Assembly (NCBI RefSeq): GCF_001591825.1
Contig: NZ_BCVQ01000003.1
Coordinates: forward strand, 124,001 to 188,000
From: Rossellomorea vietnamensis NBRC 101237
GTDB lineage: Bacteria > Bacillota > Bacilli > Bacillales > Bacillaceae_B
Direction: 5' to 3'
Length of the DNA: 64,000 nucleotides
The position numbers and the translations under genes are program-made. The notes below the pieces were generated by a model. The model worked only from the letters and a program-made list of their open reading frames with translations. It had not been told where the DNA came from and ran no database searches. Below are positions 50,869-59,216 of the stretch, in pieces. The number at the start of each line of letters is the position of its first letter. Position 1 is the stretch's first letter.

Positions 50869-51894
50869 TTAGAGGGAATAAAACCGTTCCATTTCCCGCT
50901 CAAAGAAATCATTCCCATTCCTTTCATCAAAATCCCCTGCAATCTCCTCGGCCACTTCACTCATCACATCCACGGCAAAGCCCGGGCGATGCCCCGCTTC
51001 CAGGAGCTTCCGGTGGAGGACGATGGCACTCATATAAAAATAGAACATTCCATACGGATCTTTCCCGCTGTCGGCATACTCGATGTGGCGCTCCAATACT
51101 TTGATGCCCCTAAGAGGTTCCGTTAAAGCAAGAAACCGGATATGCTCAGAGGCCTCAATGAGAAAGTGGGGTTTGTCGTAAATGAAGAAGTATCCCTCGG
51201 ATTGGTAACGTACGGCTTCCTCCAACCGGCCGTCCTCATAATAAGGAAGGAGCAGCTTGCTGTACGTAAGATGTGGAATTTCCCCGCAGCACACTTCTTT
51301 GGATAATAACAGCTTCTCGATGGGAGCCGCCTTCTCCTTTTCCCCGGTGCAATAGAAATACTCAAGCTGTGTCTGATATTCACACGCTTCACAATCCGCC
51401 AGGGCATCCCGTTCTGCGGCGAGCCACTCATGATAATAGGAGTGGGCCTCCTCCACTTCGCCAGTCTTCAAAGCCCGTTTATGCTGATGCTGATAATAAG
51501 GACGCAGACTGTAGCCGTAGCGGTCATACGCTTCCTGAAAGTCATTGAAAAATGCATCCAGGAGCTCCATTTCAATGCCCGGCATCTTCACCAGATGCTC
51601 CGCCATCCATTTATAGATCCAGAGGAAGCTTTCCACCCAATCCTCCAAGTTCTCTTCATTATCTAAAAAGAACCCGTTGCACCATTCGAAGTGATCGAAT
51701 AGTTCCTCATACTCCCCAAGATAGTTGACGGTTCTCATGATTCCGAAACGACAGCAGAATTCCTTATAGAGATCCCCTTCTTTTTGGGCGATGAACAACA
51801 GATCCTCCAACCCATCCCACTTCTCAAAGCTCGCTTCTTCCCGACTCATCAGCTCTTCCCATTTATCCCAATATTGATCCACCGTCATCTTCAT
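50869..51894 (-). CDS. TPR-like hypothetical protein
   Basis: A 341-residue, mostly helical, acidic protein rich in Trp/Tyr/Phe (DQYWDKWEELM, HFEWCNGFFLDNEENLEDWVESFLWIYKWMAEHL, CRFGIMRTVNYLG). It is suggestive of degenerate tetratricopeptide helices. No signal peptide or membrane segment. GGAGG lies 7 nt before the ATG. I do not recognise a family. It is convergent with nothing and precedes the proS promoter; function unknown. Confidence 0.75.
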   Translation of the reverse strand: MKMTVDQYWDKWEELMSREEASFEKWDGLEDLLFIAQKEGDLYKEFCCRFGIMRTVNYLGEYEELFDHFEWCNGFFLDNEENLEDWVESFLWIYKWMAEHLVKMPGIEMELLDAFFNDFQEAYDRYGYSLRPYYQHQHKRALKTGEVEEAHSYYHEWLAAERDALADCEACEYQTQLEYFYCTGEKEKAAPIEKLLLSKEVCCGEIPHLTYSKLLLPYYEDGRLEEAVRYQSEGYFFIYDKPHFLIEASEHIRFLALTEPLRGIKVLERHIEYADSGKDPYGMFYFYMSAIVLHRKLLEAGHRPGFAVDVMSEVAEEIAGDFDERNGNDFFEREMERFYSL

Positions 51895-51921
51895 CCGCGA
51901 ACCTCCTTCATGAGTGCGTTT

Positions 51922-53145
51922 TTATTTATTATAACATTCTGAATTATAGTTTAACTGTTTTTTCCAAGAATTCTTTCTCAGCGCTCCCCATAAAACCAGG
52001 GTCATCCCAAGCATGACAAGCGAACCTGCCACGACGGCAGCCCGAACCGACACCCCTTCTGCCCCAACTCCGATCAGAACCGTCAGTAAGATGACAAGAA
52101 CCCCTTCAAGCAATCCATACAGACTCCCTACCCTCCCCATGATTTCAACGGGGATATGTTCTTGATAAAAAGTCTCGAACCCTGTTGTCGCAAAGGCCAG
52201 GGCAAAGGATAAAAGGGCGAATCCAACCGCAACCGTCAAGAAGTCATGTGAACATGCATATATGATATACCCAACGGAGACGATGACAGAGCCGACACCC
52301 ATGAGGTGCATATGATGAAGTTTTTGAGACAACGCCGCATTCAGGAAAGATCCCAGTACAAATCCTCCCCCTGCAATGCTCACAAGATATCCGTAGGTGC
52401 TATTGGAGAGATGCAGCACCTCTTTAGAAAAAGCGGCTTCAAGGGAATCGATGGCGGCCGTCATCACGAGCATGCACGTAAACAATACGTACAGGATCAT
52501 CACATACGCTGCTTTCTTGCTGAAACCCCATACCACCCGCCAATCCTCCTTAATGATTTCCCACTCAAGGGTACTTGTTTCATTCAATGAATCCCCCTCA
52601 AGTTTCGGTAATAACAGGGTGATCACACCTGATAACAAAAGGGCAAGAGCGTTCATATAAAGGGCAAAATCCGGTGTGCCCATCAGGAATAATATCCCGG
52701 CCACCCCGGGCCCGATCAGAAATGCCCCAGATCCGACCAGTCCCCGAAGAGCATTGAACCGCTGCCTGTTCCCCTTCGGAATCAACGTTGTAATGTAAGC
52801 CATCGACGCCGGATAAAAGACGGCACTCCCCATATTGATGAAAAGCACGACAACATACATCCACCAATCCGCCGCAAGGAATGGCAACACCGCAATCAAT
52901 ACCGCCCTGAAAAAGTCCAGTGCCGCCAACAGATTCCGCTTATTGACCCGGTCAATCAAACTCCCGGCCCACCCGTTCGTGATAAGCGCCGCAGCTGGCT
53001 TCAACACATATAACATCACCACCGCCACAGGCGACCCCCACTCTTCCAATACAATCAAATTAAGGGCAATCAGGTAAATCCAACCCCCGATACTCGAAAT
53101 CCCGATACCCGATAAAAGCAACATAGGATCCTTCCACTTTTTCAT
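51922..53145 (-). CDS. MFS transporter under T-box control
   Basis: A 407-residue major facilitator with about 12 helices (first at 8-30). It shows AGSLIDRVNKRNLLAALDF (loop 2-3), VFYPASMAYITTLIPKGNRQRFNALRGLVGSGAFLIGPG (helix 5 region), and TFYQEHIPVEIMGRVGSLYGLLEGVLVILLTVLIG, a pattern of the MFS_3/macrolide-efflux-like class. GGGGAGG precedes the ATG. A T-box leader with a serine specifier controls it, so an amino-acid-related substrate (serine or a compound made from it) is likely. Direction of transport is not evident. Confidence 0.85.
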   Translation of the reverse strand: MKKWKDPMLLLSGIGISSIGGWIYLIALNLIVLEEWGSPVAVVMLYVLKPAAALITNGWAGSLIDRVNKRNLLAALDFFRAVLIAVLPFLAADWWMYVVVLFINMGSAVFYPASMAYITTLIPKGNRQRFNALRGLVGSGAFLIGPGVAGILFLMGTPDFALYMNALALLLSGVITLLLPKLEGDSLNETSTLEWEIIKEDWRVVWGFSKKAAYVMILYVLFTCMLVMTAAIDSLEAAFSKEVLHLSNSTYGYLVSIAGGGFVLGSFLNAALSQKLHHMHLMGVGSVIVSVGYIIYACSHDFLTVAVGFALLSFALAFATTGFETFYQEHIPVEIMGRVGSLYGLLEGVLVILLTVLIGVGAEGVSVRAAVVAGSLVMLGMTLVLWGALRKNSWKKQLNYNSECYNK

Positions 53146-53171
53146 CCACTATTCCTCCCCGCGATTTGTGT

Positions 53172-53455
53172 ACAACAAAAAAATCCCACCCCCAAGACGT
53201 TGGTCTTGGGGGCGAGATTATTGATCGCGGTGCCACCCCAGTTCACCAGTATGTCACCATACTGGCCTTTTCGGGTACGGCCCATCGGCGTATACCCTAG
53301 CTCCGTAACGGGAGCTCCCGTCACACCATCCCCGCTGCCGGTTCCGATGCGCTGCTCAGAGTCTTGATTCAATATCGTCCTTCCTGCCCCTTTTCAGCTG
53401 CCGGAGCTCTCTTTAAAGAAGTCTTGATATCTACTCTTCTCTTCATGGCATTTTT
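53172..53455 (-). ncRNA. T-box leader (serine specifier) of the MFS transporter gene
   Basis: The T-box TGGGGTGGCACCGCG lies at 53226-53240, followed by a strong terminator (CCCCCAAGAC/GTCTTGGGGG, TTTTTTT) at 53177-53215. In Stem I, AGTA-GATATC (about 53430) and GATATT-GAA-TCA-AGA frame the specifier loop in the same layout as the proline T-box here, so the specifier is TCA (Ser) at 53365-53367. The T-box itself is certain; the specifier identity is inferred from alignment by eye. Confidence 0.85.
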
Positions 53456-53520
53456 TTGAAATTTTTATTATGGTAGCATGGTTGGGATAGAAAGTAAATG
53501 AAAATCACATAATCAGCTTC

Positions 53521-53552
53521 AAAAAAAAGAGCACTCCACAAGAGCGCTCCTC
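53521..53552 (-). terminator. terminator of the 66-residue protein gene
   Basis: Stem GAGCGCTC/GAGTGCTC region followed by eight T on the minus strand. Confidence 0.75.
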
Positions 53553-53559
53553 TCCCCAA

Positions 53560-53760
53560 TTAGCTACCCATCTTCCGGCGGGTATTGCTTGGCTTCTTCG
53601 TTTGCTGACTTTGCATGCGTTGGTTGGATGCAAGGCCGCCTGTTGCCTGCTTGCCGCCTGCCTGTGCTTCTTTCTTCTTTGCAAGTTGTTGCTTCATCGC
53701 TTCTTGAAGGCTGATTTTTTTCTTTTCTGGCTGTATTTGTTGATCATTAGTATTCGACAT
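53560..53760 (-). CDS. small basic protein of unknown function
   Basis: A 66-residue, highly polar protein: EKKKISLQEAMKQQLAKKKEAQAGGK in the first half, then Gln/Ser/Lys-rich disorder ending NTRRKMGS. No cysteine or membrane segment. AAAGGAG lies 10 nt before the ATG. Similar short Lys/Gln-rich proteins are widespread in Bacillus and uncharacterised. A nucleic-acid-binding role is a guess from its charge. Confidence 0.75.
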   Translation of the reverse strand: MSNTNDQQIQPEKKKISLQEAMKQQLAKKKEAQAGGKQATGGLASNQRMQSQQTKKPSNTRRKMGS

Positions 53761-53842
53761 AATGGGATCTCCTTTTTGAGACTACTAAATTTTTGAAACT
53801 ACCTCCATTATAATACATCCGACCGAATAAAGACATCTGCCT

Positions 53843-53878
53843 AAAAAAGAAAATAAGCCAACCCCGTGAAGGATTGGC
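53843..53878 (-). terminator. terminator of the 34-residue protein gene
   Basis: Stem GCCAATCC/GGGTTGGC then TTATTTTCTTTTTT on the minus strand. Confidence 0.7.
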
Positions 53879-53889
53879 GATAAATATTT

Positions 53890-53994
53890 CTAGTGATATC
53901 CATTCTGTCCGTTTGCAGAACCGGATGTTTTGTGTTTCGGCTTCGCGTTTTGATTTTGCTTTGTACCGCCGTCTTTTTTCGTTTTCTTTGTCAT
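53890..53994 (-). CDS. 34-residue basic peptide, possibly spore-associated
   Basis: Hand-found frame: MTKKTKKDGGTKQNQNAK, then PKHKTSGSANGQNGYH. Very hydrophilic and rich in Lys, Asn, Gln and Gly, in the style of minor small acid-soluble spore proteins (SspM is also 34 residues) but not identical to any I know. AGGAG lies 9 nt before the ATG and a terminator follows. Function unknown. Confidence 0.6.
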   Translation of the reverse strand: MTKKTKKDGGTKQNQNAKPKHKTSGSANGQNGYH

Positions 53995-54042
53995 CCTGAA
54001 TCACTCCTAAGACATAGTTTGTGAATCCTTATTATTTTGTAC

Positions 54043-54082
54043 AAAAAAAGAAAAGAGTTTCCCGGTAATAACCGGAAAACTC
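54043..54082 (-). terminator. terminator of cstA
   Basis: Stem GAGTTTTCCGGT/ACCGGGAAACTC, 4-nt loop, then TTTTCTTTTTTT on the minus strand. Confidence 0.85.
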
Positions 54083-54087
54083 TCCAT

Positions 54088-55536
54088 TTACGCTGCTGGC
54101 TGCGGCACGTCTTCGTCGACCTGTATGACGCTGCCATCGTTTAAGCGCTTTCGCAATGTGTAGATAAAGGCAAGGATGGACACAATCGTTATGACTGCAG
54201 CTCCCATATAGGCTGTGCCCATGGAAAGACCGAATCCGATTGGAGCGTTCAGGATATACGTGAACGTTACCATCGTCATAAAGATGGCCGGGATCGTTGC
54301 GACCCAGTGTGGTTTCTTTTGCAGTGCCAGGTACATGGCGCCTACCCAAAGGGCAATCATCGCCGTCGATTGGTTTGCCCATGAGAAGTATCTCCATAAG
54401 AGATTGAAGTCCATACGTGTCAGTACGACTGAAATCACGAACAGTGGAACGGCAATCCAAAGGCGGCTGGACATTTTCACCTGTCCGACTTTGATGTAAT
54501 CGGCAATGATCATACGTGCACTTCGGAATGATGTATCACCGGAAGTGATCGGTAGAACGATGACTCCAAGGATGGCAAGCGTTCCGCCGATGGAACCAAG
54601 CATGAGAACAGACACTTCACTCACGACTGCCGCAGGTCCTCCGTCTTTCAAGATCGCATTCAGTTCACCAGGCTCGAACAGGCTCATGGCTGCTGCTGCC
54701 CAGATCATCGCGATGATAGCTTCTAAAATCATCATACCGTAGAAAATCTTGCGTCCGTTCTTCTCGTTTTGAGTCGTTCTTGAGATGATCGGTGACTGTG
54801 TTGCGTGGAAGCCTGAAAGGGCCCCACACGAAATCGTCAAGAATAGTAAAGGAAAAATAGCGACAGAATCAGGATGCATATTCTTCAGGGATACTTCAGG
54901 AATATCCGCTCCCGTAATCACCAATCCTGCTCCGATTCCTACTGCACTGATTAAAAGCAGTGCTCCGAACAGCGGATACACTTTACCGATGATTTTATCG
55001 ATCGGAAGTAATGTTGCGACAATATAGTAAATGAAGATCGCTGCAATGATGACACCAAGTGAAATCCATGCCGGCGTCAGATTCGCAATCAGGGCTGCAG
55101 GTGCCGTAACGAACACCGTCCCTACCAATACAAGTAACAGAATCGAGAATGCGTTCACCACATGCTTCATCGTTTTACCAAGGAAACGTCCTGCAAGCTC
55201 CGGTAAATGAGCCCCTCCGTTACGGATTGAAATCATCCCCGTCAAGTAATCATGGACTGCTCCGGCAAAAATCGCCCCGAGTACGATCCAAAGGAAAGCG
55301 ACCGGTCCGTATAATGCTCCCATGATCGGACCGAAGATCGGGCCGACACCAGCGATATTCAACAGCTGGATCATGGAGTTACGCTTCGTGTCCATTGGGA
55401 CGTAGTCGACTCCGTCTGCCTTTGCATAAGCAGGGGTCGAACGTGTTTCATTAATACCAAAAATCTTTTCAATCAATTTTCCATATGTGAAGTAACCAAT
55501 AATTAAGACAACAATCGAGACCAGGAATGTGACCAT
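54088..55536 (-). CDS. cstA: CstA-type transporter, probable pyruvate uptake
   Basis: A 482-residue membrane protein of the CstA family with about 14 helices: DGVDYVPMDTKRNSMIQLLNIAGVGPIFGPIMGALYGPVAFLWI..., GTVFVTAPAALIAN, GFHATQSPIISRT and SGDTSFRSARMI. E. coli relatives BtsT and CstA import pyruvate and peptides. A LytS/LytT pair follows 254 nt away on the same strand, matching the BtsS/BtsR-BtsT arrangement. AAAGGGG precedes the ATG; a cre site at the promoter predicts catabolite repression. Confidence 0.9.
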   Translation of the reverse strand: MVTFLVSIVVLIIGYFTYGKLIEKIFGINETRSTPAYAKADGVDYVPMDTKRNSMIQLLNIAGVGPIFGPIMGALYGPVAFLWIVLGAIFAGAVHDYLTGMISIRNGGAHLPELAGRFLGKTMKHVVNAFSILLLVLVGTVFVTAPAALIANLTPAWISLGVIIAAIFIYYIVATLLPIDKIIGKVYPLFGALLLISAVGIGAGLVITGADIPEVSLKNMHPDSVAIFPLLFLTISCGALSGFHATQSPIISRTTQNEKNGRKIFYGMMILEAIIAMIWAAAAMSLFEPGELNAILKDGGPAAVVSEVSVLMLGSIGGTLAILGVIVLPITSGDTSFRSARMIIADYIKVGQVKMSSRLWIAVPLFVISVVLTRMDFNLLWRYFSWANQSTAMIALWVGAMYLALQKKPHWVATIPAIFMTMVTFTYILNAPIGFGLSMGTAYMGAAVITIVSILAFIYTLRKRLNDGSVIQVDEDVPQPAA

Positions 55537-55562
55537 GTATATGATCCCCTTTCGTTCAGTTA

Positions 55563-55576
55563 TGAATACGCTTTCA
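55563..55576 (-). promoter_or_regulatory. cre site at the cstA start of transcription
   Basis: TGAAAGCGTATTCA on the minus strand fits WTGNAANCGNWNNCW and lies directly after TATAAT (55576-55581), covering +1. The -35 region is poor, which suits activation by the LytT protein. Confidence 0.65.
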
Positions 55577-55581
55577 TTATA
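55576..55581 (-). promoter_or_regulatory. cstA promoter, -10 TATAAT
   Basis: Perfect -10 with no recognisable -35 at 17-18 nt. Consistent with an activator-dependent promoter. Confidence 0.55.
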
Positions 55582-55679
55582 GCAAGCACATTCACATTTT
55601 CGTCACATTCTGTTTAAGATGTCGAAAATTGGGGTTGAGATGTTCTGGAAGGGGATTATTGTGCATGGTGAAATTGATG

Positions 55680-55692
55680 GGTGCCTGGCACC
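55680..55692. repeat. GTRCCTGGYAC palindrome cluster, copy 1
   Basis: GGTGCCTGGCACC, a 13-nt palindrome apart from the central base. Four copies lie within 90 nt in the cstA-lytT gap. Confidence 0.7.
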
Positions 55693-55705
55693 GAATGCTC
55701 TATTT

Positions 55706-55717
55706 GTACCTGGCACC
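55706..55717. repeat. GTRCCTGGYAC palindrome cluster, copy 2
   Basis: GTACCTGGCACC. Confidence 0.65.
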
Positions 55718-55728
55718 TATCAACCATT

Positions 55729-55743
55729 TTGTACCTGGTACAA
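55729..55743. repeat. GTRCCTGGYAC palindrome cluster, copy 3
   Basis: TTGTACCTGGTACAA, self-complementary except the central base. Confidence 0.7.
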
Positions 55744-55755
55744 ATCCCACCGATT

Positions 55756-55766
55756 GTACCAGGTAC
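55756..55766. repeat. GTRCCTGGYAC palindrome cluster, copy 4 (inverted)
   Basis: GTACCAGGTAC, the reverse complement of the core of copy 3. Confidence 0.65.
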
Positions 55767-55790
55767 ACCCACACTACACACAAACTCAAA

Positions 55791-56504
55791 CTACAACTCC
55801 AACCTCTCCCGCAACTCCTTCACATAATTCCGGCTCACCGGAATCGCCTCATCGGCCCCATGAACTTTCAGCTGGTATACGCCGCTCCCCCATGGAATCA
55901 GCTCTTCCACAAAGGGCAGCTGAACGAGATAGCTTTTGTGGACACGGAAGAACGGGTAGGTGATGAGTTTCGCTTCCAATTCCTTGATTGGCAGCCTGCA
56001 CGTGTATTTCTTTTTTTTCGTACAGATGAACGTTTCCCGCTCTTCCCTGAAAATGTAGAGAATATCCTCCGGCTTGACGAATACAATCTTGTCCTCATCA
56101 TGGACGGCCAGTTTCCCGAGGGATGGATTTTCACGAGGTTCGACCTTCACTAAAGACTTCAGTCTCTCCATCGTTTGGGCAAGCTGATCCTCTTCAAAAG
56201 GCTTCAGCAGATAATCGACAGCCTCGACCCGGAACGCTTTAAGGGCATAGTCAGGGTAGGCCGTGGCGAAGACGATTTCCGGCTTATGCTTCATGTTTTG
56301 AAGGGCCTCGGCGAGATCCACTCCGCTCATGCCGGGCATCTCGATGTCCAGGAACAGGACGTCAGGCTCTTTCGTCAGTATGATTTCGAGGCCCTTTTCG
56401 GCTGAGCTTGCTTCCCCGACCACCTCTGCCCAGGGATAACTGCCGAGGAGATGCTTCATTTCCTCACGGCTGTATGGTTCATCATCGATGATTGCGATTT
56501 TCAT
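55791..56504 (-). CDS. lytT: LytT-type response regulator (LytTR family)
   Basis: A 237-residue regulator. The receiver domain has IAIIDDEPYSREEMKHLL and phospho-Asp in DVLFLDIEMPGMSGVDLAE. The C-terminal LytTR DNA-binding domain has VKPEDILYIFREERETFICTKKKKYTCRLPIKELEAKL and FFRVHKSYLVQL. It overlaps the kinase gene by ATGA. Expected to bind direct repeats near cstA and activate it when pyruvate is sensed. Confidence 0.92.
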   Translation of the reverse strand: MKIAIIDDEPYSREEMKHLLGSYPWAEVVGEASSAEKGLEIILTKEPDVLFLDIEMPGMSGVDLAEALQNMKHKPEIVFATAYPDYALKAFRVEAVDYLLKPFEEDQLAQTMERLKSLVKVEPRENPSLGKLAVHDEDKIVFVKPEDILYIFREERETFICTKKKKYTCRLPIKELEAKLITYPFFRVHKSYLVQLPFVEELIPWGSGVYQLKVHGADEAIPVSRNYVKELRERLEL

Positions 56505-58240
56505 TCCTTTTCACTCCTTAACGTAAAGGCAACGGTGGTCCCGCTTTCCTTTGCCGATGAGATCTTCAGCCCTGCTTCTTTTCCCATCATCATTTCCAGA
56601 CGTTTGTTCACATTGTATAGGCCGATCCCTGTGCCTGCCTCTGATTCAACGGGCTCCGATAATAGCTTACTCAGTCTGTCTTCTGCGATGCCACACCCAT
56701 TATCCGTCACGCCGACGGTCACTTTCTCTCCTTCTTTCCTTATCGAGATCGTTAACACAAACCCTTCTTCTACATGTTTCATCCCATGCTTGATCGCATT
56801 TTCCACCAGGGGCTGAAGGGTGATGGATGGGACTTTCGCCTGTAAGGCATCTTCATCGATCTGATACTCAACCTTCAGCCGGTCAAAGAATCGTGCTTCT
56901 TCAATGGCCAGGTATGCTTTCACATGCTGTCCTTCTTCTTTGAGAGTGGACGTTGATTTCGTGCTCCCCGTCAGATTCTGGCGGACGAATTGGGAAAGGG
57001 AAATGAGCAGTGTCCTGGCCTTATCGGGATTGATCCGGGTCAATGACACAATGACATTGATCGTATTGAACAGAAAATGAGGATTGATCTGAGCCTGGAG
57101 TGCCTTTACTTCGGACTCCTTCGCCAGCTCCTTATGGGTATCGATTTCAGCAAGCTCCAGCTGATGGCTGAGAAGTGTCGCAATCCCTTTTGTCAGCTCC
57201 ATCAATATCGGTGAAATTTCCTTTTCGGAATGAAAATAGAATTTAAGGGTCCCAACGATGTCATCCCCTTTTAAAAGCGGGGCCATGATGGCCGCTCCTA
57301 GTGGACACCCGCTCCGGTCACACTGGATATCCTCCCGCCCCACCTTCATGAGCTCACCGGTTTCGATGACCCGCTTCGTCGCTTCCGTTTGGATCGGCCG
57401 CCCTTCATGGTGATGATCAGATGCAAGTCCGACATGAGCGAGGATGTGGGATGTATTCGTGATGGAAACGGCCAAGGCATTGACATCCCTCATAAGGATT
57501 TCACATGTTGCCCTGGCTGATGATGCATTCAATCCTTTTCGCATGTATTGAACCGTACTGTCTGCCAGGCGTAGTGCTTTCTGTGACTGAGCAGCCCCCA
57601 TCCGTTCCTCTTCTTGAAATACACTCTTGATGATAAGCAGGAAAATCCCGGTCCCGACGCCATTGGCGAGAATCATCGGCCAGCCGATATCAGACACGAG
57701 CAGGTAAGCATCGTCAAATGGTTTCGACAATAACAGGATGAGAAGCATCTGCATCCCCTCTGCAATAAAGCCGACAAAGAACGCCTTTTGCGGAGAAACG
57801 AGCCTGTTTTTCTTTTCCCGCTTGCCGATCCATCCTGCCAACAGACCTGCAAGCACCGTCGAGATCCCGCATGAGAACGCGGTGAATCCACCAAGGAAAT
57901 ACCGGTGGACTCCCGCCACCAGTCCGGCCCCGAGACCGATCCAGGGACCACCGAGAAGACCTGCCACCACAACACCGATTACCCGCGAGTTCGCAATCGC
58001 TTCATTCTGTTGAAGATGCCACTGCCATTTTGTATATTCTTCCTGAAACGGATTCACGATCAATCCTGTATATGTACCAACGATCCCGAAGAAACCAAAC
58101 AGCAGGACCAGGAGGAGCGTCTGGGTTTTCTTCACGTGGGTGCGTTTTTCAATCAGATGCCGAAAGAAGCTGATCCTCGTCATCACAAAGGCAATCGTCA
58201 CGATGATGCCGAGCCGTTCGACCATTGCGGCAATTAACAT
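56501..58240 (-). CDS. lytS: LytS-type sensor histidine kinase
   Basis: A 579-residue kinase. The 5TM-LYT sensor (about 1-195) has VTIAFVMTRISFF and NPFQEEYTKWQWHLQQNEAIANSRVIGVVVAGLLGGPWIGLGAGLVAG. A GAF domain follows (TSHILAHVGLASDHH, CDRSGCPLGAAIMAPLL). His_kinase is QAQINPHFLFNTIN and ATPase QPLVENAIKHGMKHV, DNGCGI, GIGLYNVNKRL. ATG at 58240 follows GAGGTGGGG; a GTG at 58249 is the alternative. In B. subtilis and E. coli relatives sense pyruvate. Pairs with lytT and probably regulates cstA. Confidence 0.92.
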   Translation of the reverse strand: MLIAAMVERLGIIVTIAFVMTRISFFRHLIEKRTHVKKTQTLLLVLLFGFFGIVGTYTGLIVNPFQEEYTKWQWHLQQNEAIANSRVIGVVVAGLLGGPWIGLGAGLVAGVHRYFLGGFTAFSCGISTVLAGLLAGWIGKREKKNRLVSPQKAFFVGFIAEGMQMLLILLLSKPFDDAYLLVSDIGWPMILANGVGTGIFLLIIKSVFQEEERMGAAQSQKALRLADSTVQYMRKGLNASSARATCEILMRDVNALAVSITNTSHILAHVGLASDHHHEGRPIQTEATKRVIETGELMKVGREDIQCDRSGCPLGAAIMAPLLKGDDIVGTLKFYFHSEKEISPILMELTKGIATLLSHQLELAEIDTHKELAKESEVKALQAQINPHFLFNTINVIVSLTRINPDKARTLLISLSQFVRQNLTGSTKSTSTLKEEGQHVKAYLAIEEARFFDRLKVEYQIDEDALQAKVPSITLQPLVENAIKHGMKHVEEGFVLTISIRKEGEKVTVGVTDNGCGIAEDRLSKLLSEPVESEAGTGIGLYNVNKRLEMMMGKEAGLKISSAKESGTTVAFTLRSEKE

Positions 58241-58267
58241 TTTCCCCACCTCGCTTTCTCTATCACA

Positions 58268-58313
58268 TAAAAAAAGAAGACCCCTTAAACACGAATGTTT
58301 AATAGAATCTTCC
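58268..58313 (-). terminator. terminator of yfkH
   Basis: GAAGATT..TTAAAC/GTTTAA..GTCTTC with a 6-nt loop, then seven T on the minus strand. Confidence 0.7.
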
Positions 58314-58356
58314 CCTACTTCAACCTTTCCTATGTCGGGGGATGATGTCCCCTATT

Positions 58357-59199
58357 TTAACACGAATCTTTGTCTTTAATCGTGACGAGTGCATTGATTT
58401 CTCCACCGATCATGATGATGATTCCCGTTAAGTAGAACCAGATCATGAGTACGATGATACCACCGATGCTGCCGTATGTGGCGGAATAATTCCCATAGCT
58501 TCCCACATAATACGAAAAGGCCAAGGACGCAAGTACCCATCCAAGCGTCGCAAAGATTGCTCCCGGAAACGCACTTAAACATTTGATCCGTTTACTTGGA
58601 GCGAAATAATACAATCCGACGAAAATGATAAAGAGGATGATGGGAGTGATGGCCCAGCGTATCCCGTTCCATATCGTTAAGAATTGATCTGAAAATCCAA
58701 ATTGAGAAAAGAGGAATAGACCAATCTGCTTTCCGAATACCGGAAGCAGGAGAGCGATGACAAATACCAGGATCATGGCGAATGTCAACAGAATGGACAT
58801 CAGGCGCGTGGCAATGAATGATCTGGTTTCCTCGACATCATATGCCCGGTTCAAGCTCTTCACAATGGCATTCATCCCATTGGATGCCGACCAGATCGTG
58901 GCAATGATACTGACGGACAGTAAACCGGAATTGCGGTTGGACATGACGTCCTGCAACGTTTCCTCGATCATTGACATCGTTTCACCCGGCGCAAAGTCCC
59001 TTACCAATCCAAGGATATCCCCCTGTTCAAAGGGAAGATACGGAAGAAGGGTGACAATAAATATCAGCAGTGGGAAGAGCGATAAAAGAAAGTAATAGGC
59101 AATTTGCGCAGCAAGGCCCGTTACGTCATTCGCACTGATATTGGCAAAAAGACTTTTCGAAAATCCTTTCCATTCTCCTTTGACCGTCTCATCCGACAT
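58357..59199 (-). CDS. yfkH: YihY/UPF0761 family membrane protein (YfkH)
   Basis: A 280-residue protein with six helices: DVTGLAAQIAYYFLLSLFPLLIFIVTLLPYL, SASNGMNAIVKSLNRAYDV, and GSYGNYSATYGSIGGIIVLMIWFYLTGIIIMIGGEINAL, diagnostic of the YihY (formerly RNase BN/BrkB) family. Function uncertain; it is not a ribonuclease. It lies 17 nt after the YtxH-like gene on the same strand, so the two are likely one operon. Confidence 0.9.
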   Translation of the reverse strand: MSDETVKGEWKGFSKSLFANISANDVTGLAAQIAYYFLLSLFPLLIFIVTLLPYLPFEQGDILGLVRDFAPGETMSMIEETLQDVMSNRNSGLLSVSIIATIWSASNGMNAIVKSLNRAYDVEETRSFIATRLMSILLTFAMILVFVIALLLPVFGKQIGLFLFSQFGFSDQFLTIWNGIRWAITPIILFIIFVGLYYFAPSKRIKCLSAFPGAIFATLGWVLASLAFSYYVGSYGNYSATYGSIGGIIVLMIWFYLTGIIIMIGGEINALVTIKDKDSC

Positions 59200-59216
59200 G
59201 CTTTCACCTCATTTCG

